A DNA stretch of 64,000 bases from Pannonibacter phragmitetus DSM 14782. GTDB lineage: Bacteria; Pseudomonadota; Alphaproteobacteria; Rhizobiales; Stappiaceae. Both the position numbers and the translations under genes were made by a program. A model generated the notes under the pieces. That model saw nothing but the letters and a program-made list of their open reading frames with translations. It did no database searches and had not been told where the DNA came from. Positions 17,101 to 26,023 of this stretch are shown one piece after another. How positions within the stretch are numbered: position 1 is the stretch's first letter; each line of letters opens with the position of its first letter. The stretch is taken from positions 62,001 to 126,000 of the forward strand of contig NZ_KB908222.1 of assembly GCF_000382365.1 (NCBI RefSeq). The letters run 5' to 3'.

Positions 17101-20100
17101 GTCGAAATGAGGCTCCAGCCAGTTTCAGGACCCGTTGCGCTGCCGGCAAGGCTGACAGATCCGCCGTCCCCGGCAGAAGAGCCGGAACCACCGACAGACA
17201 CCCCAAGGGCATAGGTATCAAAGCCGATGAGACCGTTGGAAATGGCGTGACCGCCGGAGCCGCCGCCGCCGCCAACCGACTGGCCATGGACACCATAGGC
17301 CATGACGCCGGATGTCGCGACGGTTGCGCCGGGTCCCGCAGTGAAGGTGACGCTGCCGCCATTCCCGCCTGCACCGCCCCAGCCACCGACGGAAACGGCA
17401 ATGTCGGCACCGTTCTTCTTGTCTGTCTCGCGCGAGGGCAGCCCCCTCACCTTGTTGACCAGTCTGAGCAGAAGGGGCTGCGGTGGATAGAAGCGGTTCC
17501 AGCTTGGCACCGATGTCGACACGGCAAAGCTGTGCGCCACGCCGCCCGTGCCGCCGCCGCCGCCAACAGACTGGAGTTTCACGCCCGTGGCCATGACACC
17601 CGAGGTGGCAATGGAGCTGCCCGCCGCCGCATTGGCCACAACGCTGCCGCCATGGTTCCCCACGCCACCATGCCCGCCAACGGTCACCGCCGTGCTGACA
17701 GCCCTCCCGCCCTTGTCCTTGTTTTCCCCGCTCCGGCTGTCGAGCGTCGCGGCAATCGACAAGGCCAGCACCGAGCCGCCATCCCCGCCGCCGCCGCCAA
17801 CGGATTGGCCAAACAGGCCATGGGCCTGATCGCCGAATGTGAGAATGCTGCCGGAATGGCTGACAGCCACGCTGCCGCCGGTGCCGCCGCGCCCCCCGTG
17901 ACCGCCGACCGCGATGGGCACTGCCGCAGCAGTGCCGTTTCCGTAGATGGCAGAGATCGCATAGGTGTGAACGTCGCCGCCATGCCCGCCGCCGCCGCCC
18001 ACCGACTGGGCGAAAAGTCCGTGCGACTGATGCCCCAGAGTCTGGATGGTGCTGGCCGCGAAGGTCGTGGCATTGACAGAACCGCCCTGTCCGCCGCTGC
18101 CGCCGGTCATGCCGAGGACAACATTCAAACTGAGCGCGTTCTTGCCAATGTCCGTATCAACCGTGACGACGCTGCCTCCACTGCCGCCGCCGCCGCCCAC
18201 GGACTGGGCGAACACTGCGGGCGACCTGGAAGATGCTGTGGCGGCAGAGCCTTCATTGTAGACCGAAGCCGTTCCGCCATTGCCGCCACTGCCGCCCGAG
18301 CCGCCCAGGACGGCCGAAAGGCTGACAGCTGCTTCTCCCACCGCAGCGCCCACGTCGATCGCATGGCCGCCTGTGCCGCCACCACCGCCGACAGACTGAG
18401 CATGGACAGCAGGAGCCAGCCGTCCGTAAGTGATCACCGAACCACCGCTCAGGACAGAGACAGCGGCATCCGAACCGTCGCCACCCGAGCCGCCACTGCC
18501 GCCCTGGGCGAACGAAACATCAACGGCGCCGCTGCCGCTGGCGGCTGCCGTGACCGAGATCACCGCCCCGCCGTTGCCTCCCCCGCCACCAACCGATTGT
18601 GCCAGCATGCCTGCGGCATGATCGCCCGGCAATTGCACATTGCGCGGCTCAACCGCGTCCAGGGGATCGATATATCCGGTGGCAACCCGTCCGGAGCTGG
18701 TGAGCGTCACCATGCCTCCATTGCCGCCCGAACCGCCCAGACCGCCCATCGTCAGCGACAGCGCGGCCTGATATCCCAGAACCACGCTTTGAGCAGAGCC
18801 GCCCTCACCGCCACCGCCGCCAATCGACCGCCCAACCATGCCAGTTGCGTAGCGCCCAGCTGTGAGAATGGTTCCGGAATTGTCGATCGTCACCATGCCA
18901 GCGTCGCCGCCGCCGCCTGCATTTCCACCAACTGCAACCCCGTAAAAGGAGCTGTAGTCAAAGGCCTGCCCGCCATCGCCGCCACCACCGCCAATGCTCA
19001 GGCCCGACAGGCCACGCGCATGATCCCCGGCCGTTGTAATCCGGCCCAGGTTCATCATCGCGACACGCTCGCCGTTGCCGCCTGCACCGCCATTGCCGCC
19101 AAGGACGAGGATTGTGCCGGTGGTGACCCCGCCTTCTCCGCCATTGCCGCCGACACTGCGGGCGAGCGCGCCATGCGACATGACGCCAAGCGTTGAAAGA
19201 GCGCCGGAATTGCTAACACTGACCGATGACCCGGAGTTTCCGGCCTGTCCGCCCGAGCCGCCACGGCCGAAGAAGAAGCCGCCGCTCCCACCCGCTCCGC
19301 CATAGCCCCCTTCACTGAGAACAGACACCGCTGCGGCATAGTTGCCCAGGGTGGAAATGCTTGAGCCGGTATTGGTGATGACAGAGACAGAACCGCCATT
19401 GCCGCCGAGGCCACCGGTGCCGCCATCTGACGCGCCGTGGCCCTCGCCACCATCACCGCCCTGGCCACCCTTGCTGACCGCGAGAATGCCAACGGTTCCC
19501 ATGGTCCCGGTCGCGATGCTGCCGGAGGGCTCCAGCATGAAAATCACGGATCCGCCATCACCACCTTGGCCGCCGGACGCCCCGTCATGAATGATGTTGC
19601 CGTCGCCGCCATGACCGCCCCTGCCGCCCACACTCAGGATCGAGAAGGCCGCTGGCCCGCCGTTGTACTGGACATAGTCGAAGGCATTGGAGATCCGCAG
19701 CGAAAGCCCGCCGCCGCCAGCCCCGCCACCTGAAGCTCTGTCCCAGCCCGCGCCGCCCCCGTGCTGTCCGTCAAAACCGGTTGAAGTGATGCCGAGGCCA
19801 GGGTTGCCCGATGTATCTGCGTAGCAATCAGCAACAGTGGCAAAGACACCGAGTGCCCCCATGGACGGTCCATTGCATCCGGCAACCGTAACCACCGGAA
19901 ACAAGAACCCCTGCGCGCTTGCGGATGTGCCGGCCAGAGGCAAAAGCAGAACGGGGAGAACCACCGCCGGCAAGACAAGATCCGGCCTCAGGGGCCTCAG
20001 CCATTTGCAGGAAGCTGAATTAGGGCGCCCCGCTGGATGCATTTTGGAACAGGCAGCATCGCGCAACGCGCTCCCCGGCCGGGAAACAGTGCCTTCCAGC

Positions 20101-20117
20101 GCCAGCATCTCATCCAT
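14181..20117 (-). CDS. Giant glycine-rich autotransporter with outer-membrane beta-barrel
   Basis: The start at 20117 (GAGGGGG upstream) gives 1,978 residues; a TTG at 20153 is possible but weaker. After about 45 polar residues a hydrophobic stretch (LVLPAVVLPVLLLPLAGTSASA) acts as signal peptide, so the leader is extended as in many type Va autotransporters. A glycine/serine-rich passenger follows, with about 13 repeats of a motif like FAQSVGGGGGSGG spaced 55-100 residues apart, alternating with short beta-helix-like segments (ASGVMATGV, QTLGHQSHGLF). A linker with NIWLRSTS- and NISDGLT-type repeats leads to a C-terminal beta-barrel of about 280 residues ending KLGLKF with a terminal Phe. 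Function is unknown; a surface adhesin or exopolymer-like coat is possible. It is divergent from aztD. Confidence 0.88.
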   Translation of the reverse strand: MDEMLALEGTVSRPGSALRDAACSKMHPAGRPNSASCKWLRPLRPDLVLPAVVLPVLLLPLAGTSASAQGFLFPVVTVAGCNGPSMGALGVFATVADCYADTSGNPGLGITSTGFDGQHGGGAGWDRASGGGAGGGGLSLRISNAFDYVQYNGGPAAFSILSVGGRGGHGGDGNIIHDGASGGQGGDGGSVIFMLEPSGSIATGTMGTVGILAVSKGGQGGDGGEGHGASDGGTGGLGGNGGSVSVITNTGSSISTLGNYAAAVSVLSEGGYGGAGGSGGFFFGRGGSGGQAGNSGSSVSVSNSGALSTLGVMSHGALARSVGGNGGEGGVTTGTILVLGGNGGAGGNGERVAMMNLGRITTAGDHARGLSGLSIGGGGGDGGQAFDYSSFYGVAVGGNAGGGGDAGMVTIDNSGTILTAGRYATGMVGRSIGGGGGEGGSAQSVVLGYQAALSLTMGGLGGSGGNGGMVTLTSSGRVATGYIDPLDAVEPRNVQLPGDHAAGMLAQSVGGGGGNGGAVISVTAAASGSGAVDVSFAQGGSGGSGGDGSDAAVSVLSGGSVITYGRLAPAVHAQSVGGGGGTGGHAIDVGAAVGEAAVSLSAVLGGSGGSGGNGGTASVYNEGSAATASSRSPAVFAQSVGGGGGSGGSVVTVDTDIGKNALSLNVVLGMTGGSGGQGGSVNATTFAASTIQTLGHQSHGLFAQSVGGGGGHGGDVHTYAISAIYGNGTAAAVPIAVGGHGGRGGTGGSVAVSHSGSILTFGDQAHGLFGQSVGGGGGDGGSVLALSIAATLDSRSGENKDKGGRAVSTAVTVGGHGGVGNHGGSVVANAAAGSSIATSGVMATGVKLQSVGGGGGTGGVAHSFAVSTSVPSWNRFYPPQPLLLRLVNKVRGLPSRETDKKNGADIAVSVGGWGGAGGNGGSVTFTAGPGATVATSGVMAYGVHGQSVGGGGGSGGHAISNGLIGFDTYALGVSVGGSGSSAGDGGSVSLAGSATGPETGWSLISTQGANAHGVFAQSIGGGGGDGGAAASAIKSIPVLSGQGLEMAIGGASGSSGAGGSVLVSNPGRVQTAGAGAHGIFAQSVGGGGGYGGDTTAGGLMKLAIGRAGSGGGSGGSVAVEGQGAIVTLGAGAAGIFAQSVGGGGGAGSLAHEGSLPFLPDTNYGLALTIGGGGGNGGWGGDVSVNFGGGIGTYGAVAPAILAQSIGGSGGALGVVRGTIAGGAFPVTVTSSGAFGFAGQVAIDDTQAPAPLLVETRGGGSAGIIAHVASGGGGLVLMDTAVLPLDITADPILPSMLPLEFGGIDLNLRGGIYTVGASAYGILAMDLPQTVALLGTDGLRIPQSASSSGSGTGINIWLRSTSTVSTWGPGAHGIYVVSNADYNGSTALTARLDGTVAVQGAGAWAVNISDGLTSGSTALGQVARLEIGRTGAVSAAKGSAGGIRVGAQVSNLMLDVEGALRAPGGTALWSGAGGALNVGRGGILEGDISGPASRDLGIGNAGVIFGSIRNGGAYRIAESGRHFLALDPAGLGSDRIDLLSLDTGRDQIIPQLTAFAPAFAQPSTVLSFAGASDTSPISLRPGESLPFGLASGTVATRFAYDLYHDRALVTGASVDFGLAGLSGNAGKAATFANDMVTALGRNVPGAYPELEALLLFAANTLDPKALESSLAVFDAADFSKASQTTLSSSGTHLSNMQSCGGTEGPYAAIAEEACNWAKVTGSTTRYDWSSDVDTVMVSLGRQQRVSDDLVIGLSSAYEGSRFRSSGRSASGYRLHLGAIAKVSQGPFYGSVSLNGSYGSGKAERLISSAGTAYVARSRPSSLALASRLRAGVLARAGQVDVIPSVELDLAVLQDGGFTESGAGSLNLKVHRRTHFLADVRPALRLSTDHPFAGGIARGYVEAGARIALNGMQHTVSLPGSPAPDKMLRLDLKRDRAVATLGLGGSLLWGNNVEARLHYEATAGRSTLGHSAGLKLGLKF
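16490..19010 (-). repeat. Tandem-like coding repeats of the autotransporter passenger
   Basis: The complement of the QSVGGGGG/QSIGGGGG/LSIGGGGG motif recurs near 16498, 16693, 16868, 17068, 17275, 17570, 17800, 18005, 18195, 18390, 18590, 18830 and 18990. The usual spacing is 160-300 bases. The intervening sequence is far less conserved than the motif. Confidence 0.8.
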
Positions 20118-20230
20118 AGCAGCCCCCTCTAATCCCCCTACGTCATCCGGCAATGGTTAATGAGTCCTTACCGGCCATGCATTTTGACAAAACTCTGCGA
20201 GGGCGGGCCGAGACTCCGGCTCGGAAGGGC

Positions 20231-20260
20231 TTGCCAGACAGGCACCGGCTGGCTTAGATA
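20231..20260 (+). promoter_or_regulatory. Candidate promoter of aztD
   Basis: TTGCCA at 20231-20236 and TAGATA at 20255-20260 are 18 bases apart and lie just upstream of the Zur-like palindrome and the aztD start. Confidence 0.4.
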
Positions 20261-20264
20261 GATT

Positions 20265-20279
20265 TGTTACAAAATAACA
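20265..20279. promoter_or_regulatory. Zur-like palindrome before aztD
   Basis: TGTTACAAAATAACA has perfect 5-base arms (TGTTA, TAACA) around CAAAA. It resembles the AT-rich palindromic Zur operators of proteobacteria. It lies 15 bases before the aztD ATG, at or just after the expected transcription start, and about 150 bases upstream of the divergent autotransporter start. Confidence 0.6.
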
Positions 20280-20294
20280 TTACAGGAGTTTGAG

Positions 20295-21509
20295 ATGCTT
20301 AGGCAGACGACAGCCCTTGCGCTGGCGATGATGGCGCTGGCCGCAGGTGGAACAATGGTACGGGCCGACGAAGCCCAGAGCCACTGGCGCGTTTTCGTTG
20401 GCGATCATTCCACCGGCAAGATCACGGCGATCGATCTGAACAAGCCGGACCAGCGCTGGTCCTTCGAAGTGAAGAGCCACGCAAGGCTCTATCCCTTCGG
20501 TGATGGCGCAGGCATTGCCGTGGTGCAGGCTGAAGCGAACCGCGCCGATTTTCTGAAAAGCGGCATCACGCTGGAAAGCCACGGCGACCACGCGGATATC
20601 GAGGTCAGCGATCCGGCCCTGCTCAGCACCTCCATGGAGGGTGGCAATCCGGTGCATGTGGTTGAGCATTCCGGTGTGCTGGCCATCAATTTCGACAAGG
20701 ACGCCAAGGCGTCGCTTGCGGATGTGAAGGGCCTGCTCGGCGGCGATCCGCAGATGCGCACCTTCCCGCAGGAGGTTGCGCACCATGGCTTTGTGGCCGT
20801 GTTCGGCGATTATGTGCTCTCGACCGTTTCGGCAAAGGAAAAGCCGGAAGGCGCGTCAAGCCTGCCGCGCCTCGGGCTGCAGGCCTTTTCGGCCGATGGC
20901 AAACCGGCGTCGGATCTTGCTTCCTGTCCCGGCATTCATGGCGAGGCTTTCTCCGGCGCCTATCTGGCGGCGGGCTGCGAAGACGGCGTCCTGACGGTGA
21001 AGACGGATGGCGCAAAGCCCGAATTCGCGCTTCTGCCCTATCCTGCTGATTTCCCGAAGGGCAAGACCGGCACGCTGCTGGGCGTGAAGGGCATGCAGGC
21101 CTTCCTTGGCAACTATGGCGCTGACGGCCTTGTCGTGGTGGACCCGGCCGATGCGCCCCACTTCACCCGCGTCACCCTGCCCTTCCGCCGGGTGGACTTC
21201 GTGCTGGATCCGGCCAAGCCGCAGGCAGCCTATGTGCTGACCGAAGACGGCACGCTGCACCGCCTGAACATCCTGTCGGGCGAGATCGAAGTGTCCGTCA
21301 AGGTGAGCGAGCCCTACAGCATGGACGGCCACTGGCGCGACCCGCGCCCGCGGCTTGCTGTGGCCGGTGATACCGTGGTGATGACCGATCCGAACAAGGG
21401 CCTCTTGCGCCTCATCAGCACCGCTGACCTGAAGCAGACCGGCGAAATCCCGGTGGAAGGCCAGCCCTACACCCTCGCCATCGCCGGCGGCAGCGGCATC
21501 AGCCACTGA
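20295..21509 (+). CDS. aztD: Periplasmic zinc metallochaperone, AztD family
   Basis: This 404-residue protein resembles AztD, the periplasmic beta-propeller chaperone that hands Zn2+ to the binding protein AztC of the AztABC importer. AGGAG lies six bases before the ATG and a signal peptide ends near MVRADEA. The His/Asp-rich patch ESHGDHADIEVSDP near residue 95 matches the conserved region of the family, and the rest shows repeating propeller-like blades such as GVLAINFDKDAKA and GALVV. No aztABC lies beside it; the nearby metal ABC operon has two permeases and a TroA-type binding protein, so it is not AztABC. The Zur-like palindrome supports zinc control. Confidence 0.82.
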   Translation: MLRQTTALALAMMALAAGGTMVRADEAQSHWRVFVGDHSTGKITAIDLNKPDQRWSFEVKSHARLYPFGDGAGIAVVQAEANRADFLKSGITLESHGDHADIEVSDPALLSTSMEGGNPVHVVEHSGVLAINFDKDAKASLADVKGLLGGDPQMRTFPQEVAHHGFVAVFGDYVLSTVSAKEKPEGASSLPRLGLQAFSADGKPASDLASCPGIHGEAFSGAYLAAGCEDGVLTVKTDGAKPEFALLPYPADFPKGKTGTLLGVKGMQAFLGNYGADGLVVVDPADAPHFTRVTLPFRRVDFVLDPAKPQAAYVLTEDGTLHRLNILSGEIEVSVKVSEPYSMDGHWRDPRPRLAVAGDTVVMTDPNKGLLRLISTADLKQTGEIPVEGQPYTLAIAGGSGISH

Positions 21510-21561
21510 CAAGGCAGTCAATCTCTCCGCCCCGTCTTGCTCGCAGGATGGGGCCGGGCAC

Positions 21562-21745
21562 ACCCTCCTTTGGCCGCAGTACCCCTCTCCCCCCTTGAGA
21601 GGGGGAGATGTCTGCGTCAGCAGACAGAGGGGGGTATCAGCGCTTCAGTGCGGCATCACCTTTCGTTTGAAAGGATAGCCCGCTACCCCCCTCTGCCCCC
21701 TGCCGGGGGCATCTCCCCCTCAAGGGGGGAGAGGAGTTGGTGCCT
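21562..21745 (+). repeat. Composite palindromic repeat, copy 2
   Basis: The element has the same order as copy 1 at 10367-10546: CTCCTTTGGCCGCAG, a left arm with a nested palindrome (TGTCTGCGTCAGCAGACA), a variable spacer, then an inverted right arm with GCCCCCTGCCGGGGGC, ending in GGAGAGGAGTTGG. It fills most of the gap between the convergent aztD and tex genes. The nested palindrome differs from copy 1 but keeps its complementarity, suggesting that structure is kept. Confidence 0.7.
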
Positions 21746-21800
21746 GACCGGAAGCCTTGAAGCCCCCTCAAGCCGGCCCCCTCGGAAAACCAGTCCCCGC

Positions 21801-24245
21801 TCACTTGCCCTTGCGGTTCATCGCAGCGGCGAGGGCTGCGGCCATGGCGCTGTTGCCGCCGCTGACCGGTGCCGGAGCGCCGCCGCCACGGGGTGCGCCG
21901 CCACCACGCGGGGCGCCGCCGCCGGGACGGGGGCCACGCGGATCACGAGGCCCTTCCTGGCTGGTCCGCTCGCGCGCGGCCTGATAGTCGGCGGCCTTCT
22001 TCATGGTCAGCGAGATGCGCTTGCGTTTGGCATCCACCTCCAGCACCGTCACCGAGACGATATCGCCCGCCTTGACCACCTTGTGCGGATCATCCACGAA
22101 CTTGTCGGCCAGCTGCGACACGTGGACAAGGCCGTCCTGATGCACGCCGATATCGACGAAAGCGCCGAAGTTGGTGACGTTGGTGACCGTGCCTTCCAGC
22201 TTCATGCCCACGCGCAGGTCTGAAATCTCTTCCACACCATCCAGCAGCGTTGCGGTCTTGAACTCGGGGCGCGGGTCGCGGCCCGGTTTCTCCAGCTCGG
22301 CGATGATGTCGCGCACCGTCGGCAGACCGAACCGCTCGTCGGTGAACTGGGCCGCATTCAGCGTCTTCAGGAAGGCGCTGTCGCCCATGATCTGCCGCAC
22401 ATCCCGGCCACAGGCCTTCACGATGCGCTCGGCCAGCGGATAGGCTTCCGGATGCACGGAGGACGAATCCAGCGGATTGCTGCCATCGCGGATGCGCAGG
22501 AAGCCGGCGCAAAGCTCGAAGGCCTTGGCGCCAAGGCGCGGCACATCCATCAGCTGCTTGCGGCTGGTGAAGCGGCCGATGCTGTCGCGGTGTTCCACAA
22601 CGGCCTTGGCAAGGCTTTCGCCCAAGCCTGAAATACGGGCAAGCAGCGCAGGCGAGGCGGTGTTGAGATCCACACCCACCGCGTTCACCGCATCTTCCAC
22701 CACGGCATCCAGCGCACGGGCAAGCCGGGTCTGGTTCACGTCATGCTGATACTGGCCGACGCCGATGGACTTGGGCTCGATCTTGACGAGTTCGGCCAGC
22801 GGGTCCTGCAGGCGGCGGGCGATGGAGGCCGCCCCGCGCAGGGATACGTCCACATCCGGCATTTCCTTGGCTGCCAGCTCGGAGGCCGAATAGACCGAAG
22901 CCCCCGCCTCGTTGACGATGACCTTGATGGGCCGCGCCGCGACCGGAATGTCGGCCAGAACCTCTGCGGCCAGACGGTCAGTCTCTCGGCTTGCGGTGCC
23001 GTTGCCAATGGCGATCAGCCCCACCTTGTGGCGGGCGATCAGCGCCAGCAGCGTGTTGCGGGCACCGGCCATGTCGTTCTTCGGCTGGAAGGGATAGACG
23101 GTCGCCGTCTCCACCAGCTTGCCGGTGGCATCCACCACCGCCACCTTCACGCCCGTGCGGATGCCGGGGTCCAGCCCCAGCGTGGCGCGGGCGCCGGCGG
23201 GGGCTGCCAGCAGCAGGTCCTTGAGATTGCGGGCGAACACCTGAATGGCCTCTTCCTCGGCCCGGTCGCGCAGGTCACCCATCAGGTCAAGCTCAAGGTG
23301 CAGCGCCAGCTTCACCTTCCAGGCCCAGCGGGCTACATCCATCAGCCACTTGTCCGCCGGGCGGCCCTGCTCGGAGATACCGGCCGCATGTGCCACCATG
23401 CGCTCGACCGGCTTCAGCCCCTCGGTCACATCCGTGTCCACCGTCAGCTCGACGGAAAGCACACCCTCGTTGCGGCCACGGAACAGCGCCAGCGCCCGGT
23501 GGCTGGGGATCTTGGCCCAGCTCTCGGAATAATCGAAATAGTCGGCGAACTTGGCGCCCGGCTCCTGCTGGCCGTCGATGACCTTGGAGACGACAACGCC
23601 CTTGGAAGTCAGATATTCGCGCAGGCGGCCAACCAGTTCAGCGTTTTCGGAGAAACGCTCCATCAGGATCTGGCGTGCCCCATCCAGCGCATCCTTCACC
23701 GTGGCCACGCCCTTTTCCTCGCTGACAAAGGCGGCAGCTTCCGTTTCCGGCACCTTGCGCGGGTCGGTCAGCAGCGCATCGGCCAGCGGCTCCAGCCCCG
23801 CCTCGCGGGCGATCTGCGCCTTGGTGCGGCGCTTCTTCTTGAAGGGCAGATACAGGTCTTCCAGCACCGCCTTGGTGTCGGCCTGCGCGATCTTCAGCGC
23901 CAGCTCGTCCGTCAGCTTGCCCTGCTCGTCGATCGACTTCACGATAGCGGCACGCCGGTCTTCCATCTCGCGCAGATAGATCAGCCGCTCTTCCAGCTTG
24001 CGCAGCTGGGTGTCATCGAGCCCGCCGGTCGCTTCCTTGCGGTAGCGGGCGATGAAGGGCACCGTCGAGCCCTCGTCCAGCATCTGCACCGTGGCATTGA
24101 CCTGGTTCGGCTGACAGCCGATCTCCTCTGCAATCCGCCGCGCAATCCTGAGCGCCACTTCGGGAGAGACCTGCGCCTTCTTGCCGGAAGCAGGCGTGGC
24201 GGCAAAGCCGGGGGTCTCGGGGCTCAGGTCGGAAAGATCGGACAT
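21801..24245 (-). CDS. tex: Tex family S1 RNA-binding transcription accessory protein
   Basis: This 814-residue cytoplasmic protein is Tex (YhgF), a nucleic-acid-binding factor related to eukaryotic Spt6. The start at 24245 was chosen because the conserved Tex N terminus begins there; the open frame to 24404 is upstream leader. In order it has the helical Tex N domain ([15 protein letters not shown]), a YqgF/RuvC-like fold ([17 protein letters not shown] near residue 330), helix-hairpin-helix motifs ([15 protein letters not shown]) and a C-terminal S1 domain ([22 protein letters not shown]). It ends in a Gly/Pro/Arg-rich tail with [17 protein letters not shown] repeats, which may add RNA contacts. 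Flanked on both sides by palindromic repeats. Confidence 0.95.
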   Translation of the reverse strand: MSDLSDLSPETPGFAATPASGKKAQVSPEVALRIARRIAEEIGCQPNQVNATVQMLDEGSTVPFIARYRKEATGGLDDTQLRKLEERLIYLREMEDRRAAIVKSIDEQGKLTDELALKIAQADTKAVLEDLYLPFKKKRRTKAQIAREAGLEPLADALLTDPRKVPETEAAAFVSEEKGVATVKDALDGARQILMERFSENAELVGRLREYLTSKGVVVSKVIDGQQEPGAKFADYFDYSESWAKIPSHRALALFRGRNEGVLSVELTVDTDVTEGLKPVERMVAHAAGISEQGRPADKWLMDVARWAWKVKLALHLELDLMGDLRDRAEEEAIQVFARNLKDLLLAAPAGARATLGLDPGIRTGVKVAVVDATGKLVETATVYPFQPKNDMAGARNTLLALIARHKVGLIAIGNGTASRETDRLAAEVLADIPVAARPIKVIVNEAGASVYSASELAAKEMPDVDVSLRGAASIARRLQDPLAELVKIEPKSIGVGQYQHDVNQTRLARALDAVVEDAVNAVGVDLNTASPALLARISGLGESLAKAVVEHRDSIGRFTSRKQLMDVPRLGAKAFELCAGFLRIRDGSNPLDSSSVHPEAYPLAERIVKACGRDVRQIMGDSAFLKTLNAAQFTDERFGLPTVRDIIAELEKPGRDPRPEFKTATLLDGVEEISDLRVGMKLEGTVTNVTNFGAFVDIGVHQDGLVHVSQLADKFVDDPHKVVKAGDIVSVTVLEVDAKRKRISLTMKKAADYQAARERTSQEGPRDPRGPRPGGGAPRGGGAPRGGGAPAPVSGGNSAMAAALAAAMNRKGK

Positions 24246-24777
24246 GGGGTCGTTCCATCGCAAATTGATCGGATAGCCCCTGCCTTCCGGAAGGCCGGCA
24301 AGGGAGCGCGGACGATAGAGCCCGCAAAGGCGGCGATAAAGAGACACCCCGCCACAGTCCACGGAAATGCAGGGTTTCACACAGGGAGTGGGTGGGGAAG
24401 ACACTAATAGAATGCCGCAGACCCTCTCCCTCGTAGGGCAAGGTTTGCGACGGGTAGCCAGTCAGGCTCCAACTCCTCTCCCCCCTTGAGGGGGAGATGC
24501 CCCCGGCAGGGGGCAGAGGGGGGTAATGGACTGTCCGCTTGTAGCAGAGATCCTGCCGTATTGAGGCGCGGCTACCCCCCTCTGTCAGCTTGCGCTGACA
24601 TCTCCCCCTCAAGGGGGGAGAGGGGCGCTGCGGTAAAACCAAGGCCCGATCCTCGTCTGTGCGTCCAATGTAAGCACTGCCCCCTCGTGGAAGGGGGGCG
24701 GAGATGCCCTAGCATAAATCAAATGCACCACACCGGGCTGCTGTCAGCAGCTGGGCATTTATGGTTCCCGCAAATCA
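24246..24777. other. Intergenic region between the RecD-like helicase and tex, mostly repeats
   Basis: No gene is supported. It should hold the tex promoter (24246 side), but no clear -35/-10 pair was recognised. Most of 24420-24710 is repeat sequence, annotated separately, including a half-arm near 24667-24705 like the outer repeat of the metal operon gap. Confidence 0.6.
24459..24640 (-). repeat. Composite palindromic repeat, copy 3 (inverted)
   Basis: This is the reverse of copies 1 and 2. It starts with CCAACTCCTCTCC and an arm holding GCCCCCGGCAGGGGGC, then a spacer of about 50 bases, then an arm holding TGTCAGCTTGCGCTGACA and ending GGGGCGCTGCGG. It lies upstream of tex, on the opposite side of that gene from copy 2. 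Confidence 0.7.
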
Positions 24778-25896
24778 TCACCGCACCACGGTAATGCTCT
24801 CCGCTGCGCGGGTGACGGCGGTGTAGAGCCAGCGGTCGCGGTGTTCGCGGAAGGCGAAGCTTTCGTCGAAGAGGACAACGCGGTCCCATTGCGAGCCCTG
24901 GGCCTTGTGCACGGTCAGGGCATAGCCGAAATCGAATTCGTCGGACTTGCGCCGCAGGGCGTAGGGGATCTGCTCCGCGCCTTCCTCGAACAGCGCAGGC
25001 ATGACCTTGATTTCCACCGACTGCTTGCCCGGCTCGTCTTCGGGCATGATGTCATAGCGCAGGGTGTTGCCCTTGGACTGTTTCTGCCGCTTCACCTGCC
25101 AGAGGCCGCCATTGAGCAACCCGCGGGTCTTGTCGTTTCTGAGGCACACAAGCTTGTCACCCACAGCGGGCATGGGCTGGAGGAAGCCCTTCAGCTCGCG
25201 GATGCGGTTGTTGTAAAGGCGGCGGGTGCGGTTGGTGCCGACCAGCACCTGATCGGCGGCAAGGATCTGTTCCTTGTCGATCTCCCGGCGGGAAATGATG
25301 CGGCTGGCGCCGAAAGTGCCGTAATCAAGGCTGCCACCCTCGCGGATGGTCATGGACATGCGCACGATCGGATTGTCCTGCGCCTGCCGGTGCACCTCGG
25401 TCAGCATCACGTCCGGCTCGGCCTCGGTGAAATAGCCACCGCCCTTCACCGGCGGCAGCTGCGCCGGATCGCCCAGCACCAGCACCGGCGTGCCGAAGGA
25501 CAGAAGATCGCGGCCCAGATCCTCATCCACCATGGAGCATTCGTCGATGACGATGAGGGACGCCCGCGCTGCCTCGCTGTCACGCTTCAGGGCAAACTGC
25601 GGTCCGGCATCCTCACCCTCCTCGACGATCTCCTCTTCCTTGGCCGCGCGCGGCCGGTAGATCAGCGAGTGGATGGTGCCCGCATCCGTGCAGCCCTTCT
25701 GGCGCAGCACATGGGCTGCCTTGCCGGTGAAAGCGCCGAAGCACACGTCGCCATCAATGCCTTCCGCCAGATGGCGGGCCAGCGTCGTCTTGCCCGTTCC
25801 GGCAAAGCCGAAAAGGCGGAACACCTGCTTGTCCCCGCGCTTCAGCCAGCGCGCGGCATCCGACAAGGCCTTTTCCTGCTGGGGCGACCAGAGCAT
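24778..25896 (-). CDS. RecD-like ATP-dependent DNA helicase (SF1B)
   Basis: The 372-residue protein has the helicase core of RecD2/TraA-like SF1B enzymes without extra N-terminal domains. Walker A is GFAGTGKTTLARHL near residue 29, Walker B is VIDECSMVDED, motif III is LGDPAQLPPV, motif V is TVHKAQGSQWD and motif VI is LYTAVTRA at the C terminus. These are consistent with 5'-3' unwinding or translocation. It is much shorter than RecD2 (about 700), so it is a compact member, common in Alphaproteobacteria, of unknown precise role. A terminator separates it from the peptide transporter operon upstream. Confidence 0.88.
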   Translation of the reverse strand: MLWSPQQEKALSDAARWLKRGDKQVFRLFGFAGTGKTTLARHLAEGIDGDVCFGAFTGKAAHVLRQKGCTDAGTIHSLIYRPRAAKEEEIVEEGEDAGPQFALKRDSEAARASLIVIDECSMVDEDLGRDLLSFGTPVLVLGDPAQLPPVKGGGYFTEAEPDVMLTEVHRQAQDNPIVRMSMTIREGGSLDYGTFGASRIISRREIDKEQILAADQVLVGTNRTRRLYNNRIRELKGFLQPMPAVGDKLVCLRNDKTRGLLNGGLWQVKRQKQSKGNTLRYDIMPEDEPGKQSVEIKVMPALFEEGAEQIPYALRRKSDEFDFGYALTVHKAQGSQWDRVVLFDESFAFREHRDRWLYTAVTRAAESITVVR

Positions 25897-25960
25897 CCGT
25901 GCGATTCCCGTTTCGTTCGCTCAAGGCAATAGCGGGTTTTTACCGCATCACCAAGGCTCG

Positions 25961-26001
25961 AAAACAAAAACCCCGCGAGACCGGCTGGCGGCCTCGCGGG
26001 G
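25961..26001 (-). terminator. Rho-independent terminator of the dipeptide ABC operon
   Basis: CCCCGCGAG (25971-25979) pairs with CTCGCGGGG (25993-26001). On the minus strand the hairpin is followed by TTTTTGTTTT (25961-25970). It lies 22 bases after the last transporter gene. Confidence 0.85.
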
Positions 26002-26023
26002 CATATCCTCAATCAGTTCTGCT

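Noticed and set aside
16887-19196. Long open frame (769 codons) on the plus strand inside the autotransporter
   Set aside because: It is antisense to the GC-rich, glycine-repeat coding sequence, where complement codons seldom give stops. It has no ribosome binding site and the translation is repetitive Ala/His/Arg.
24420-24720. Small proline/glycine-rich genes in the repeats
   Set aside because: The same translation appears wherever the repeat occurs, in several frames, without ribosome binding sites.
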